Source of the DNA: an uncultured beta proteobacterium
Lineage (GTDB): Bacteria; Pseudomonadota; Gammaproteobacteria; Burkholderiales; Burkholderiaceae_C
NCBI GenBank assembly: GCA_903897925.1
Contig: CAIUDG010000107.1
Location: 1 to 57,587 of the forward strand
Direction of reading: 5' to 3'
DNA: 57,587 bases
The number at the start of each line of letters is the position of its first letter. Within the stretch, counting starts at the first letter, position 1. Below, piece by piece: positions 1-8,862 of the stretch. The notes beneath the pieces were generated by a model. It saw only the letters and a program-made list of their open reading frames with translations, searched no databases and had not been told where the DNA came from. The position numbers and the translations under genes were made by a program.

Positions 1-80
1 CAGCAGCGAATCGGACCTACGCCCGGATACCCGCTTCGCCAGTCCCCAGATATTTTTGTAAATATTTCAAGGTAAAAAAA

Positions 81-98
81 TACCAATACCAATACCAA
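81..98. repeat. Short hexanucleotide tandem repeat
   Basis: Three perfect copies of TACCAA, continuing into a degenerate TACGAATATCGAATAC stretch. It lies in the roughly 200-bp AT-richer noncoding DNA at the left edge of the window, downstream of fabI. I see no gene in positions 1-199. Confidence 0.6.
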
Positions 99-199
99 TA
101 CGAATATCGAATACCCGTCCTCGGTAATCCACGGGGCTGGGGCGAAGTAACTTTGGCATTTATATGCCTCTCAAAGTACTACAAATATTTCCAACACAT

Positions 200-224
200 A
201 AAAAAAGCCACCCGCTTGGGTGGC
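200..224 (-). terminator. Intrinsic terminator of fabI
   Basis: On the minus strand a 7-bp perfect stem (GCCACCC / GGGTGGC, 4-base loop) is followed by a run of seven T residues. It lies about 30 bases past the fabI stop codon. Confidence 0.85.
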
Positions 225-255
225 TCCAGGTGCAAGCGCCACCGCGCCATTCAAT

Positions 256-1050
256 TTATTCCGCCACCGCACCCATCGTCTTGCTGTGACCGCCATCCAC
301 ATAAGTGATTTCAGCAGTAACACCACTGGCCAGATCACTCATCAGGAACGCCACCACATTGCCAACTTCGTCAATCGTCACATTGCGGCGGGTCGGGGCG
401 GCAGCAGCCACGTAAGCCAGCAACTTGCCGAAATCCTTGATGCCGCTGGCAGCCAGCGTCTTGATGGGACCGGCACTGACACCGTTGACGCGGATAGCGC
501 GGCCATCGGCGGTATGGCCAACCGCCTCCGCCAGGTAGCGCACCGAAGCCTCCAGTGACGCCTTGGCCAGACCCATGGTGTTGTAGTTCGGGATGATGCG
601 CTCGGCACCCAGATAACTCAGCGTCAGTAACGCCGACTTGTCGTTCAGGTAGGGCAGGGCCGCCTTCGCCATGGCCGGAAAACTGTAGGCACTGATATCG
701 TGCGCAATGCGGAAGTTCTCGCGGCTCAGGCCATCGAGAAAATTGCCGCCAATGGCCTCGCGTGGGGCAAAGCCAATGCTGTGCACAAAACCGTCGAATT
801 TGGGCCAGACCAGCGCCAGGTCGCTGAACAGGCGTTCAATCTGGCCGTCGTCACCCACGTCGCAATCAAAAATTAGTTTCGAATCGAAGTCGGCAGCAAA
901 TTCGGTGATCCGATCTTTGAAGCGTTCACCGACGTAGCTGAAAGCCAGCTCCGCGCCTTGCGCGTGGCATGCCTTGGCGACTCCATATGCGATGGAGCGA
1001 TTCGACAAAACGCCGGTAATCAACAATTTCTTCCCTGCTAAAAAGCCCAT
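256..1050 (-). CDS. fabI: Enoyl-[acyl-carrier-protein] reductase (NADH), FabI
   Basis: Catalyses the last reduction of each fatty-acid elongation cycle (trans-2-enoyl-ACP to acyl-ACP) in the cytoplasm. The 264-aa protein has the family's usual length. It shows the modified Rossmann nucleotide loop near the N-terminus ([11 protein letters not shown], residues 13-23). The active site is Tyr146, Tyr156 and Lys163 (YNTMGLAK), the same numbering as E. coli FabI. The gene stands alone on the minus strand, divergent from the yej transporter across about 45 bp, and is closed by a strong terminator. It is the target of triclosan-type inhibitors in other species. Identity is secure. Confidence 0.97.
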   Translation of the reverse strand: MGFLAGKKLLITGVLSNRSIAYGVAKACHAQGAELAFSYVGERFKDRITEFAADFDSKLIFDCDVGDDGQIERLFSDLALVWPKFDGFVHSIGFAPREAIGGNFLDGLSRENFRIAHDISAYSFPAMAKAALPYLNDKSALLTLSYLGAERIIPNYNTMGLAKASLEASVRYLAEAVGHTADGRAIRVNGVSAGPIKTLAASGIKDFGKLLAYVAAAAPTRRNVTIDEVGNVVAFLMSDLASGVTAEITYVDGGHSKTMGAVAE

Positions 1051-1095
1051 ATCGTCCTCATCAAAATAACACCTTGGGTAGTGCAGAATTGTCGC

Positions 1096-2880
1096 ATGCG
1101 ATTTCTGCTACTGGCCACACTCTGTCTCTATGCCGCTGCGAGCTGGGCTGCGCACGGTTATGCATTGTGGGGCACGCTGAAATATCCGCCAGGTTTTTCG
1201 AATTTCGATTATGTCAACCCAAATGCGCCAAAGGGAGGCGAACTCCGACTGGTCAGCAACTTGCGTGTTTCCACTTTCGATAAATACAACCCGTTCACCA
1301 TCAAAGGTTCGGCGCCGGCGTATCTTAGCAGCCTGATGTTTGACAGTTTGCTGGTCGGCGCACTGGATGAAAGTGCTGCCGGTTACGGCTTGCTGGCCGA
1401 AGACGTGGTGCTGGCATCCGACGGATTGAGTGCCACTTTTCGGCTGCGACCGCAGGCGCGTTTTCACGATGGCGCACCGGTGCTGGCGCAAGACGTGAAA
1501 TACAGCTTTGACACCCTGAACGGCCCTTATGTCTCGCCTGGCTACCGTTCCATGTTGGAAGATGTCGCCGGTGTCGATGTGCTGGACGCGCACAGCGTAC
1601 GCTTTCGTTTCAAGAAGCCCAATCGCGAGCTGCCCCTGACCGTGGGCTACCTGCCGGTGTTCAGCCACCGCTGGGGCGCCGGCAAACCGTTTGACCAAGT
1701 GGTGATGGACCCGCCCATTGGCAGCGGACCCTACACCTTGGGGCCGGTGCAGTTCGGCAAGGACGTAAGCTATGTGCGTGATCCGCAGTACTGGGCGCGG
1801 GACCTCAATGTGCGCAAGGGCAGCGCCAATTTCGACCGCATCCTGGTAAAGATTTACAAAGACGGCACCGCCAAGCTGGAGGCGCTCAAGGCCGGCGAGT
1901 TCGACCTGATGCGCTTTTTCTCCGCCGGTGACTGGGCGCGGCGCGTCAACGGGCGCAAGTTTGACTCCGGCGAACTGGTAAAACAGGAGTTCGTGCACCG
2001 GCTGCCCACCGGCTACCAGAGCTATGTGCTCAACATCCGGCGCAGCAAGCTCAAAGACGTGCGGGTGCGCCAGGCCCTGGGGCTGGCACTGGATTTCGAG
2101 TGGATGAACCGGCAGCTGTTTTATGGCGCTTACCAGCGCGTGCAAGGCCTGTTTGGCAATACCGACTGCCAGGCCCGGGGCCTGCCAGATGCCGCCGAGC
2201 TGGCCTTGCTGCAGCCCTGGCGCGCGCAGATTCCCGCCGCTACCTTCGGTCCGATGGCACTGGCGCCGCGCACCGATGGCAGCAGCAGCCTGCGCGCCAA
2301 TCTGCGCCAGGCGCAAGCCTTGTTGCGCGACGCCGGCTGGAGCTACCGCGACGGCGCACTGCGCAACGCCGCCAATGAAACCCTGGAGCTGGAGTACCTC
2401 GACAGCAACGAATCCGGCGCCCGTGTGGTGACGCCCTGGGCCCGCAACCTGGAAAAAATCGGCGTAAAACTGGTCTACCGTCCGGTCGACTTTGCGCTGT
2501 ACCAGCAACGCCTGCAAAAATTTGACTTCGACGTCACCTCCATGGCCTACGCCGGCACGCAGAACCCGGGCCAGGAATTTGCCGACCTGTTCGGCAGCAA
2601 GGCCGCCGACCAGGAAGATTCGGGCAACCACACCGGCATCCAGAATCCGGCCGTGGACGCGCTGATCAGCGACATGGTCGGCGCCAAGTCCCTGGCGCAA
2701 CTGCTGCCGGCCTGCCGCGCGCTGGACCGCGTGATTGCCCACAGTTACCTGCTGATTCCACACTGGTCGGCCAACAGCCACCGCCTGGCCTACAACGCCT
2801 GGCGCCTGGACCGGCCGGCACGGATGCCGCCATATGCCCAGGGCGAAAGCTGGGCCATAGACACCTGGTGGGCCAAATAA
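1096..2880 (+). CDS. yejA: Periplasmic peptide-binding protein, YejA type
   Basis: Extracellular solute-binding protein family 5, the substrate-capturing component of a peptide / microcin C-type ABC importer. The start at the ATG at 1096 is preferred over a GTG at 1081 because it begins directly with a signal peptide ([18 protein letters not shown]). The mature N-terminus carries the YejA-like stretch around [15 protein letters not shown], followed by an NPNAPKGG motif typical of the family. The 594-aa length fits YejA (about 600). It is the first gene of a four-gene operon with yejB, yejE and yejF. Substrate assignment is inferred from family and operon only. Confidence 0.92.
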   Translation: MRFLLLATLCLYAAASWAAHGYALWGTLKYPPGFSNFDYVNPNAPKGGELRLVSNLRVSTFDKYNPFTIKGSAPAYLSSLMFDSLLVGALDESAAGYGLLAEDVVLASDGLSATFRLRPQARFHDGAPVLAQDVKYSFDTLNGPYVSPGYRSMLEDVAGVDVLDAHSVRFRFKKPNRELPLTVGYLPVFSHRWGAGKPFDQVVMDPPIGSGPYTLGPVQFGKDVSYVRDPQYWARDLNVRKGSANFDRILVKIYKDGTAKLEALKAGEFDLMRFFSAGDWARRVNGRKFDSGELVKQEFVHRLPTGYQSYVLNIRRSKLKDVRVRQALGLALDFEWMNRQLFYGAYQRVQGLFGNTDCQARGLPDAAELALLQPWRAQIPAATFGPMALAPRTDGSSSLRANLRQAQALLRDAGWSYRDGALRNAANETLELEYLDSNESGARVVTPWARNLEKIGVKLVYRPVDFALYQQRLQKFDFDVTSMAYAGTQNPGQEFADLFGSKAADQEDSGNHTGIQNPAVDALISDMVGAKSLAQLLPACRALDRVIAHSYLLIPHWSANSHRLAYNAWRLDRPARMPPYAQGESWAIDTWWAK

Positions 2881-3906
2881 ATGCTGCATTACCTGTTGAA
2901 ACGCCTGCTGCTGATGGTGCCGACGCTGCTTGGCGTGCTGCTGCTGACCTTTGCCGTGATCCAGTTTGTGCCGGGTGGGCCGGTCGAACAATATTTGGCC
3001 GAGGCGCGCGCCGGCAACGGAACCAGTGCCGAGGGCGGCACCAGCTACCGTGGCGCCCAGGGCGTCGATCCGCAGCGCATTGCCCAGGCCAAGGCCCTGT
3101 ATGGCTTTGACAAGCCGGCCAGCGAGCGGCTGTGGCGGATGCTGGGCCAGTTTGCCCGCTTCGACCTGGGCCAGAGCTTCTACCAGAACCGTGCGGTGTC
3201 GCAGCTGATCTGGGAAAAGCTGCCGGTGTCCATGAGTCTGGGCCTGTGGACTTTCTTTATCAGTTACTTTGTCGCGGTGCCCTTGGGGGTGGCCAAGGCG
3301 GTGCGTGCCGGCAGCCGTTTTGACCTGGTCACAACCTTGCTCATCATGCTTGGCTTTGCCATTCCGGGCTTTGTGCTGGGGGTGGCGCTGCTGGTGGTTT
3401 TTGGTGGTCAGTTGCAGTGGTTTCCGCTGCGCGGGCTGATTTCTGCCAATTGGGAGCAGCTCGGCTGGGGCGCACGCATTACCGACTACTTGTGGCACAT
3501 CGCCTTGCCAGTCACGTCCATGGTGCTGGGCAGTTTCGCCATCACGGCAATGCTGACCAAGAACGCGTTTCTGGAAGAAATTCGCAAACAATATGTCATT
3601 ACGGCCCGGGCCAAGGGCCTGTCCGAACGGCGCGTGCTCTGGAAGCACGTGATGCGCAACGCATTGATTCCGATCGTGACCGGCTTTCCAGCGGCCTTTA
3701 TTGGTGCTTTTTTCACTGGCTCCCTGTTGATCGAAACCCTGTTTTCACTCGATGGTCTGGGCTTGTTGAGCTATGAGAGTGTGATTCGGCGTGACTATCC
3801 GGTGGTGATGGGAACCTTGTACCTGTTCACGCTGATCGGTCTGCTGACCAAGCTGGTGTCGGACCTTTGTTATGTCTGGGTGGATCCTCGTGTCAAATTC
3901 GACTAA
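2881..3906 (+). CDS. yejB: ABC transporter permease, YejB type
   Basis: First inner-membrane permease of the peptide importer. The 341-aa protein starts with a cytoplasmic stub and a membrane helix (LLLMVPTLLGVLLLTFAVIQ), then a periplasmic loop. Five more helices follow, with the binding-protein-dependent permease EAA-type loop (ITARAKGLSERRVLWKHVMRNA, broken here as residues in the ITARAKGLS region). The start codon directly follows the yejA stop codon, so translation is probably coupled. It would pair with YejE and be powered by YejF. Confidence 0.93.
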   Translation: MLHYLLKRLLLMVPTLLGVLLLTFAVIQFVPGGPVEQYLAEARAGNGTSAEGGTSYRGAQGVDPQRIAQAKALYGFDKPASERLWRMLGQFARFDLGQSFYQNRAVSQLIWEKLPVSMSLGLWTFFISYFVAVPLGVAKAVRAGSRFDLVTTLLIMLGFAIPGFVLGVALLVVFGGQLQWFPLRGLISANWEQLGWGARITDYLWHIALPVTSMVLGSFAITAMLTKNAFLEEIRKQYVITARAKGLSERRVLWKHVMRNALIPIVTGFPAAFIGAFFTGSLLIETLFSLDGLGLLSYESVIRRDYPVVMGTLYLFTLIGLLTKLVSDLCYVWVDPRVKFD

Positions 3907-4939
3907 CGCAATATCCGGCATCAGCCCGGGTCGGCGCGCCTGGCTGCGTTTTCGGCGTGACCGGCTGGGCTATTACAGCCTGCTGATTTTTATGTCGCTG
4001 GTGTTGCTCAGCCTGGGCGCCGAGCTGCTCAGCAATGACCGCCCGCTGGTGCTGGTGTACCAGGGCCAGGTTTATTGGCCGCAGTGGCAAGACTACCCGG
4101 AGACCACCTTCGGTGGCGACTTCGCGACACCCACCGACTACCTGGATCCATTTATTGAACAGACGCTGCGCGCGCCCGGCAACTGGGCGCTGTTCGCGCC
4201 GAACCGCTATGGACCCAAGACACTGAACTATTTCGCCAGTGCGCCGAACCCGGCGCCACCCAGTGCGGCCAACTGGCTTGGTACCGATGACCGGGGGCGT
4301 GATCTGCTGGCGCAACTGGTTTACGGCTTTCGCGTCAGCGTGCTGTTTGCGCTGGCGCTTACTGTCAGCGGCGTCGTGCTGGGCGTGGTGGCCGGGGCGA
4401 TCCAGGGATTTTTCGGCGGCGCCATGGACCTCGGGATGCAGCGCCTGATAGAAATCTGGGGCTCGATGCCGGAGTTGTACCTGCTGATCATCTTCAGTGC
4501 GGTGTTCGCACCCAGTGTCGCTTTGCTGCTGGTGCTGCTGAGCCTGTTTGGCTGGATGGGGCTGGCGGACTATGTGCGCGCCGAGTTTTTGCGCAACCGC
4601 CAGATGGACTATGTGCGCTCGGCGCGGGCACTGGGCGTATCGAACTGGAAAATCATTACGCGCCATGTGTTGCCGAACAGCCTGACGCCAGTGCTGACCT
4701 TTTTGCCCTTCCGCATGAGCGGCGCCATTCTGGCGCTGACTTCGCTTGATTTTCTCGGTCTTGGCGTGCCGCCTGGCACGCCTTCGCTAGGGGAATTGCT
4801 GTCGCAGGGAAAGAACAATATCGATGCCTGGTGGATTTCGCTGTCCACTTTTGCGGTGCTGGTGGTCACGCTGTTGCTGCTCACCTTTATGAGCGACGCG
4901 CTGCGCAACGCCGTGGACCCGCGAAAGGCGCTGGAATGA
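3890..4939 (+). CDS. yejE: ABC transporter permease, YejE type
   Basis: Second permease subunit of the peptide importer. The GTG at 3890 is preferred because a GGTGGA purine stretch lies just upstream and it gives a family-like N-terminus (about 349 aa). An in-frame ATG at 3872 would add six residues and lacks a clear ribosome-binding site. An N-terminal OppC-like helix is followed by a large periplasmic domain, including LGTDDRGRDLLAQLVYG, which is characteristic of OppC/YejE permeases. Five more helices and the RSARALGVSNWKIITRHV coupling loop follow. It overlaps the end of yejB and the start of yejF. Confidence 0.92.
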   Translation: MSNSTNAISGISPGRRAWLRFRRDRLGYYSLLIFMSLVLLSLGAELLSNDRPLVLVYQGQVYWPQWQDYPETTFGGDFATPTDYLDPFIEQTLRAPGNWALFAPNRYGPKTLNYFASAPNPAPPSAANWLGTDDRGRDLLAQLVYGFRVSVLFALALTVSGVVLGVVAGAIQGFFGGAMDLGMQRLIEIWGSMPELYLLIIFSAVFAPSVALLLVLLSLFGWMGLADYVRAEFLRNRQMDYVRSARALGVSNWKIITRHVLPNSLTPVLTFLPFRMSGAILALTSLDFLGLGVPPGTPSLGELLSQGKNNIDAWWISLSTFAVLVVTLLLLTFMSDALRNAVDPRKALE

Positions 4940-6528
4940 GCCTGCTCCGGGTGGATCAATTGCGCATCGCCTTTGGTGCGCACACGGTGGTGCACGGCGC
5001 CAGCTTCGCGATGGAGGCCGGCGAGAAGCTGGCCCTGGTCGGACAATCGGGTTCCGGCAAGACCGTCACCGCGCAGAGCCTGATGGGGCTGGTCGAGGGC
5101 GCCAGCCTGGGTGGATCGGCGTACTTCGATAGCAGCGACGGACCGCAGGATTTGCTGCGCCTGACACCGCGCCAACTGCGCGCGGTGTGCGGGCGCGATA
5201 TCGCCATGGTGTTCCAGGAGCCCATGACGGCGCTGAACCCGGTGTTCACCATTGGCGACCAGATTGCCGAAGTATTGCAGGTCAAGATGGGCCTGTCCGG
5301 CGCGCAGGCCGCGCGCGAGGCGGTGGCCTTGCTGGAGCAAACCGGCATTGCCGAGCCGCAGCGCCGCGCACGGTCTTATGCGCACCAGCTCTCGGGCGGT
5401 CAGCGCCAGCGCGCCATGATTGCCATGGCACTGGCCTGCCGGCCACGCCTGCTGCTGGCTGACGAGCCGACCACAGCGCTGGACGTGACGGTGCGCCAGC
5501 AAATTCTGGAGTTGCTGGAGCGCCTGCAAAAATCCATGGGCATGGCGGTGCTGCTGATCACCCACGACCTGAATCTGGTGCGGCGTTTTGCCGACCGGGT
5601 GCTGGTGATGGAGCAGGGCCACCTGGTCGAGCAGGGCGCTGTCGCCGAAATTTTCAGCCGACCGCGGCACGCCTGTACCCAAGCCTTGCTGGCGAGCCGT
5701 CCGCTGCGGGACGTGGTCGCGGTGCAGCCGGCGGCGCAGGTCGCTCTGGTGGCGCAGCAGCTGCGCGTCAGCTATCCGGCGCATTTGCCAGGCTGGCGCG
5801 GCTGGTTCGGGCAGGGCGAGTTTGTGGCGCTGCAGCGCGCTGATTTTGTCTTGCCGGCCGGCCAGACGCTGGGCGTGGTGGGGGAGTCCGGCTCGGGCAA
5901 GTCGACCTTGGCGCTGGCCACCTTAGGTCTGGTCAAGTCGTCCAATGGCATCACGGTGTTTGGCCAGTCTTGGGGCGGCGGGCGCGGCGCCGACCTCGCT
6001 TTGCGCAAGCAGCTGCAAGTGGTGTTCCAGGACCCGTTCTCCTCGCTGTCACCGCGCCTGACGGTGGAAGAAATTGTCGGCGAAGGTTTGCAGGTGCATG
6101 CGCCGGGCCTGGGCCAGGCGCCAATGCGCCAGCGGGTGTTGCAGGCGCTGGCGGAAGTCGGACTCGAGCCGGCCCAGTTTCCGGGTTTGCTGGAACGCTA
6201 TGCGCACCAGTTTTCCGGCGGCCAGCGCCAGCGCATTGCGATTGCCCGGGCCTTGATTGTCGAGCCGCGCGTGCTGGTGCTGGACGAACCGACGAGCGCG
6301 CTCGATGTCAGCATGGCGCAGCAGGTGTTGCAGCTACTGCAGCGCCTGCAACGCGAACGCGGTCTGGCCTATTTGCTGATCACCCACGATGTCGCGTTAA
6401 TTCGCGCCATGGCACACCAGGTGATCGTCATGAAAGACGGGGAAATTCTGGAATCCGGCACCCTGGAAGCGGTTTTTGACGCGCCGCGCGATTCCTACAC
6501 CCGGGCTTTGATCGCTGCAGCCGAATAA
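4936..6528 (+). CDS. yejF: Duplicated ABC transporter ATPase, YejF type
   Basis: Cytoplasmic ATPase that energises the YejBE permease. The 530-aa protein contains two complete nucleotide-binding domains in tandem. The first has Walker A GQSGSGKT, signature LSGGQRQR and Walker B DEPTTALD. The second has Walker A GESGSGKS, signature FSGGQRQR and Walker B DEPTSALD. In Opp/Dpp systems these two domains are separate proteins, so the fusion identifies the Yej type. The start at 4936 overlaps the yejE stop codon by four bases (ATGA). It is the last gene of the operon. Confidence 0.95.
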   Translation: MSLLRVDQLRIAFGAHTVVHGASFAMEAGEKLALVGQSGSGKTVTAQSLMGLVEGASLGGSAYFDSSDGPQDLLRLTPRQLRAVCGRDIAMVFQEPMTALNPVFTIGDQIAEVLQVKMGLSGAQAAREAVALLEQTGIAEPQRRARSYAHQLSGGQRQRAMIAMALACRPRLLLADEPTTALDVTVRQQILELLERLQKSMGMAVLLITHDLNLVRRFADRVLVMEQGHLVEQGAVAEIFSRPRHACTQALLASRPLRDVVAVQPAAQVALVAQQLRVSYPAHLPGWRGWFGQGEFVALQRADFVLPAGQTLGVVGESGSGKSTLALATLGLVKSSNGITVFGQSWGGGRGADLALRKQLQVVFQDPFSSLSPRLTVEEIVGEGLQVHAPGLGQAPMRQRVLQALAEVGLEPAQFPGLLERYAHQFSGGQRQRIAIARALIVEPRVLVLDEPTSALDVSMAQQVLQLLQRLQRERGLAYLLITHDVALIRAMAHQVIVMKDGEILESGTLEAVFDAPRDSYTRALIAAAE

Positions 6529-6577
6529 TTCCTTCTAAATCAAGCCTCTTTTACCACTTTATTGCCCACTATTGCGG

Positions 6578-6629
6578 TACAATCCGGGCTCACGACCAAA
6601 CGGGCGGGTATTTACCGCCCGTTTTTTTT
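6578..6629 (+). promoter_or_regulatory. Leader of the rimP operon with terminator-like hairpin
   Basis: A TACAAT -10 element at 6578-6583 (no good -35 seen) is followed within about 20 bases by an 8-bp GC-rich stem (ACGGGCGG / CCGCCCGT, 7-base loop, from 6600) and eight T residues. The hairpin has the form of an intrinsic terminator. It could end the yej transcript, act as an attenuator in the leader of rimP-nusA-infB, or both. The rimP start codon is only about 40 bases further on. Confidence 0.6.
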
Positions 6630-6668
6630 GGTCGATTGTTTTTGAACCGTCTTATCAGGGTAAGTGGC

Positions 6669-7298
6669 GTGGCGTTGCAGGAAATCGTTGAACAAACCGT
6701 AAGTGGCCTGGGTTATGACCTGGTGGAGATTACACGCTCCGCCGGTGGCTTGCTGCGCATCACGATTGATCTGCCCTGGGTGCAGCCGGCCGCTGGTGAG
6801 GCTGCACTAGAACAGTTTGTGAATGTGGAAGACTGCGAAAAGGTGACGCGCCAGCTGCAATTTGCACTGGAAGTGGAGGCCATTGAGTACCGTCGGCTGG
6901 AGGTTTCCTCGCCCGGTATCGATCGCCCGCTGCGCCATCAGGCGGATTTTGAACGCTTTGTGGGGCACATCATCGACATCACGCTGAAGGCGCCCATGGG
7001 CACGGCGGCGAATGGCCAGGTGAGTCCCAGCCGGAAAAAATTTCGCGGCACGCTGGAAAGCGTGGCGCAGGCCGATGGCCAGAGCGGATGGCAGATTGTC
7101 TGGAGCGATGCGCCCGCTATCAAGCCGGGCCAGCGGGTCAGCAAGAAGCGGGTTGCACCACCGCTGCAGGCCCTGGGTTTTACCCTGGATGAATTGCGTG
7201 ATGCACGCCTGGCTCCGATTGTGAGCTTCAAAGGGCGTGGTCAAGGCGGCAGCACCGGGGGCGAAGAGCCCGCCGCGCAGGCTGCTGCGGAAGAATAG
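6669..7298 (+). CDS. rimP: Ribosome maturation factor RimP
   Basis: Assists maturation of the 30S ribosomal subunit. The GTG at 6669 is chosen because the protein then begins (V/M)ALQEIVEQTVSGLGYDLVE, the usual betaproteobacterial N-terminus, and an AGGG lies just upstream. An upstream in-frame start would add eleven residues and run back towards the leader hairpin. The conserved ALQEIVE and SPGIDRPLR segments are present. The 209-aa length includes an extended, charged C-terminal tail rich in Gly, Ala and Glu. It is the first gene of the rimP-nusA-infB-rbfA-truB operon. Confidence 0.93.
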   Translation: MALQEIVEQTVSGLGYDLVEITRSAGGLLRITIDLPWVQPAAGEAALEQFVNVEDCEKVTRQLQFALEVEAIEYRRLEVSSPGIDRPLRHQADFERFVGHIIDITLKAPMGTAANGQVSPSRKKFRGTLESVAQADGQSGWQIVWSDAPAIKPGQRVSKKRVAPPLQALGFTLDELRDARLAPIVSFKGRGQGGSTGGEEPAAQAAAEE

Positions 7299-7340
7299 TT
7301 TTTGTTGTTGATTGATTAGAGAGTTCAGGAGAGTCAAGGC

Positions 7341-8837
7341 ATGAATCGCGAACTGTTGATGCTGGTGGAAGCCATTTCCCGTGAAAAGAATGTGGAGCGT
7401 GACGTGGTGTTGGGCGCGGTTGAGGCCGCGCTGGCGCAAGCAACCAAGAAGCTCTACCCCGGAGAAGTAGATATCCGGGTGGCACTGGACCGTGATAGCG
7501 GTAACTACGAAACCTTCCGTCGCTGGCACGTGGTGCCCGATGAGGCCGGCCTGCAATTGCCAGACCAGGAAATTCTGCTGTTCGAAGCCAAGGAACAGAT
7601 CCCGGACATCGAAGTCGACGAATACATTGAAGAGGCCGTGGCCTCGGTGCCCATCGGCCGCATTGGCGCCATGGCTGCCAAGCAGGTGATTTTGCAGAAA
7701 ATCCGTGACGCAGAGCGTGAAATGCTGCTGAACGACTTCATGGCCCGTGGCGAGAAGATTTTTGTCGGCACCGTCAAGCGCATGGACAAGGGCGACATCA
7801 TTGTCGAAAGCGGTCGCGTGGAAGGCCGCCTGCGACGCAGCGAAATGATCGCCAAGGAAAACCTGCGCACCGGTGACCGGGTGCGCGCCATGATCATGGA
7901 AGTGGACCTGAACCTGCGTGGCGCACCGATCGTGCTGTCGCGTTCGGCGCCCGAATTCATGATTGAACTGTTCCGCCAGGAAGTGCCGGAAATCGAACAG
8001 GGTCTGCTCGAGATCAAGTCCTGCGCCCGTGACTCCGGCTCGCGTGCCAAGATCGCCGTGCTGTCGCATGACAAGCGCGTCGACCCGATCGGCACCTGCG
8101 TCGGTGTGCGTGGCACCCGTGTCAACGGCGTCACCAACGAACTCGCTGGTGAGCGCGTCGACATCGTGCTGTGGAGCGAAGATCCGGCCCAATTCGTTAT
8201 CGGCGCCCTGGCACCGGCGAACGTGTCCTCGATTGTTGTGGACGAAGAGCGCCACGCCATGGACGTGGTGGTGGACGAAGAAAATCTGGCCATTGCCATC
8301 GGCCGCGGCGGGCAGAACGTGCGCCTGGCGTCCGAGCTGACCGGCTGGAAAATCAACATCATGGACGCCGCCGAGTCAGCCCAGAAGCTGGCCGACGAGA
8401 CCGATTCCGGGCGCAAGCTGTTCATGGAAAAACTCGATGTCGATGAAGAAATCGCCGACATCCTGATCGCTGAAGGATTCACCAGCCTGGAAGAAGTGGC
8501 CTATGTGCCGCTGCAGGAAATGCTGGAGATCGAAAGCTTCGACGAAGACACCGTGCATGAGCTGCGCAACCGGGCCAAGGATGCGTTGCTGACCATGGAA
8601 ATCGCACACGAGGAAAGTGTGGAAGAGGTATCGCAAGACCTGCGTGACCTGGAGAGCTTGACCCCCGAGTTGATCGGCAAGCTGGCAGACGGTGGTGTAC
8701 ATACGCGGGATGATCTCGCTGACCTGGCCGTAGATGAATTAACTGAAATCACTGGCCAGTCTGCTGACGATGCCAAGGCCCTGATCATGAAGGCGCGCGC
8801 ACATTGGTTTACCAATGACGCCGCCTCTCAAGAGTAA
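7341..8837 (+). CDS. nusA: Transcription termination/antitermination factor NusA
   Basis: RNA polymerase-associated factor controlling pausing, termination and rrn antitermination. The 498-aa protein shows the N-terminal polymerase-binding domain, an S1 domain ([19 protein letters not shown] region), two KH domains ([31 protein letters not shown]) and two C-terminal acidic repeats (around [15 protein letters not shown] and [15 protein letters not shown]). The paired acidic repeats are the proteobacterial arrangement. It follows rimP by 42 bp. Confidence 0.97.
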   Translation: MNRELLMLVEAISREKNVERDVVLGAVEAALAQATKKLYPGEVDIRVALDRDSGNYETFRRWHVVPDEAGLQLPDQEILLFEAKEQIPDIEVDEYIEEAVASVPIGRIGAMAAKQVILQKIRDAEREMLLNDFMARGEKIFVGTVKRMDKGDIIVESGRVEGRLRRSEMIAKENLRTGDRVRAMIMEVDLNLRGAPIVLSRSAPEFMIELFRQEVPEIEQGLLEIKSCARDSGSRAKIAVLSHDKRVDPIGTCVGVRGTRVNGVTNELAGERVDIVLWSEDPAQFVIGALAPANVSSIVVDEERHAMDVVVDEENLAIAIGRGGQNVRLASELTGWKINIMDAAESAQKLADETDSGRKLFMEKLDVDEEIADILIAEGFTSLEEVAYVPLQEMLEIESFDEDTVHELRNRAKDALLTMEIAHEESVEEVSQDLRDLESLTPELIGKLADGGVHTRDDLADLAVDELTEITGQSADDAKALIMKARAHWFTNDAASQE

Positions 8838-8862
8838 CGGTCATGAAAGGTACCCAAAAAAT

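Noticed and set aside
1108..3648. 846-aa open frame on the minus strand opposite yejA/yejB
   Set aside because: Shadow of two clear genes; no domain recognisable and biased composition.
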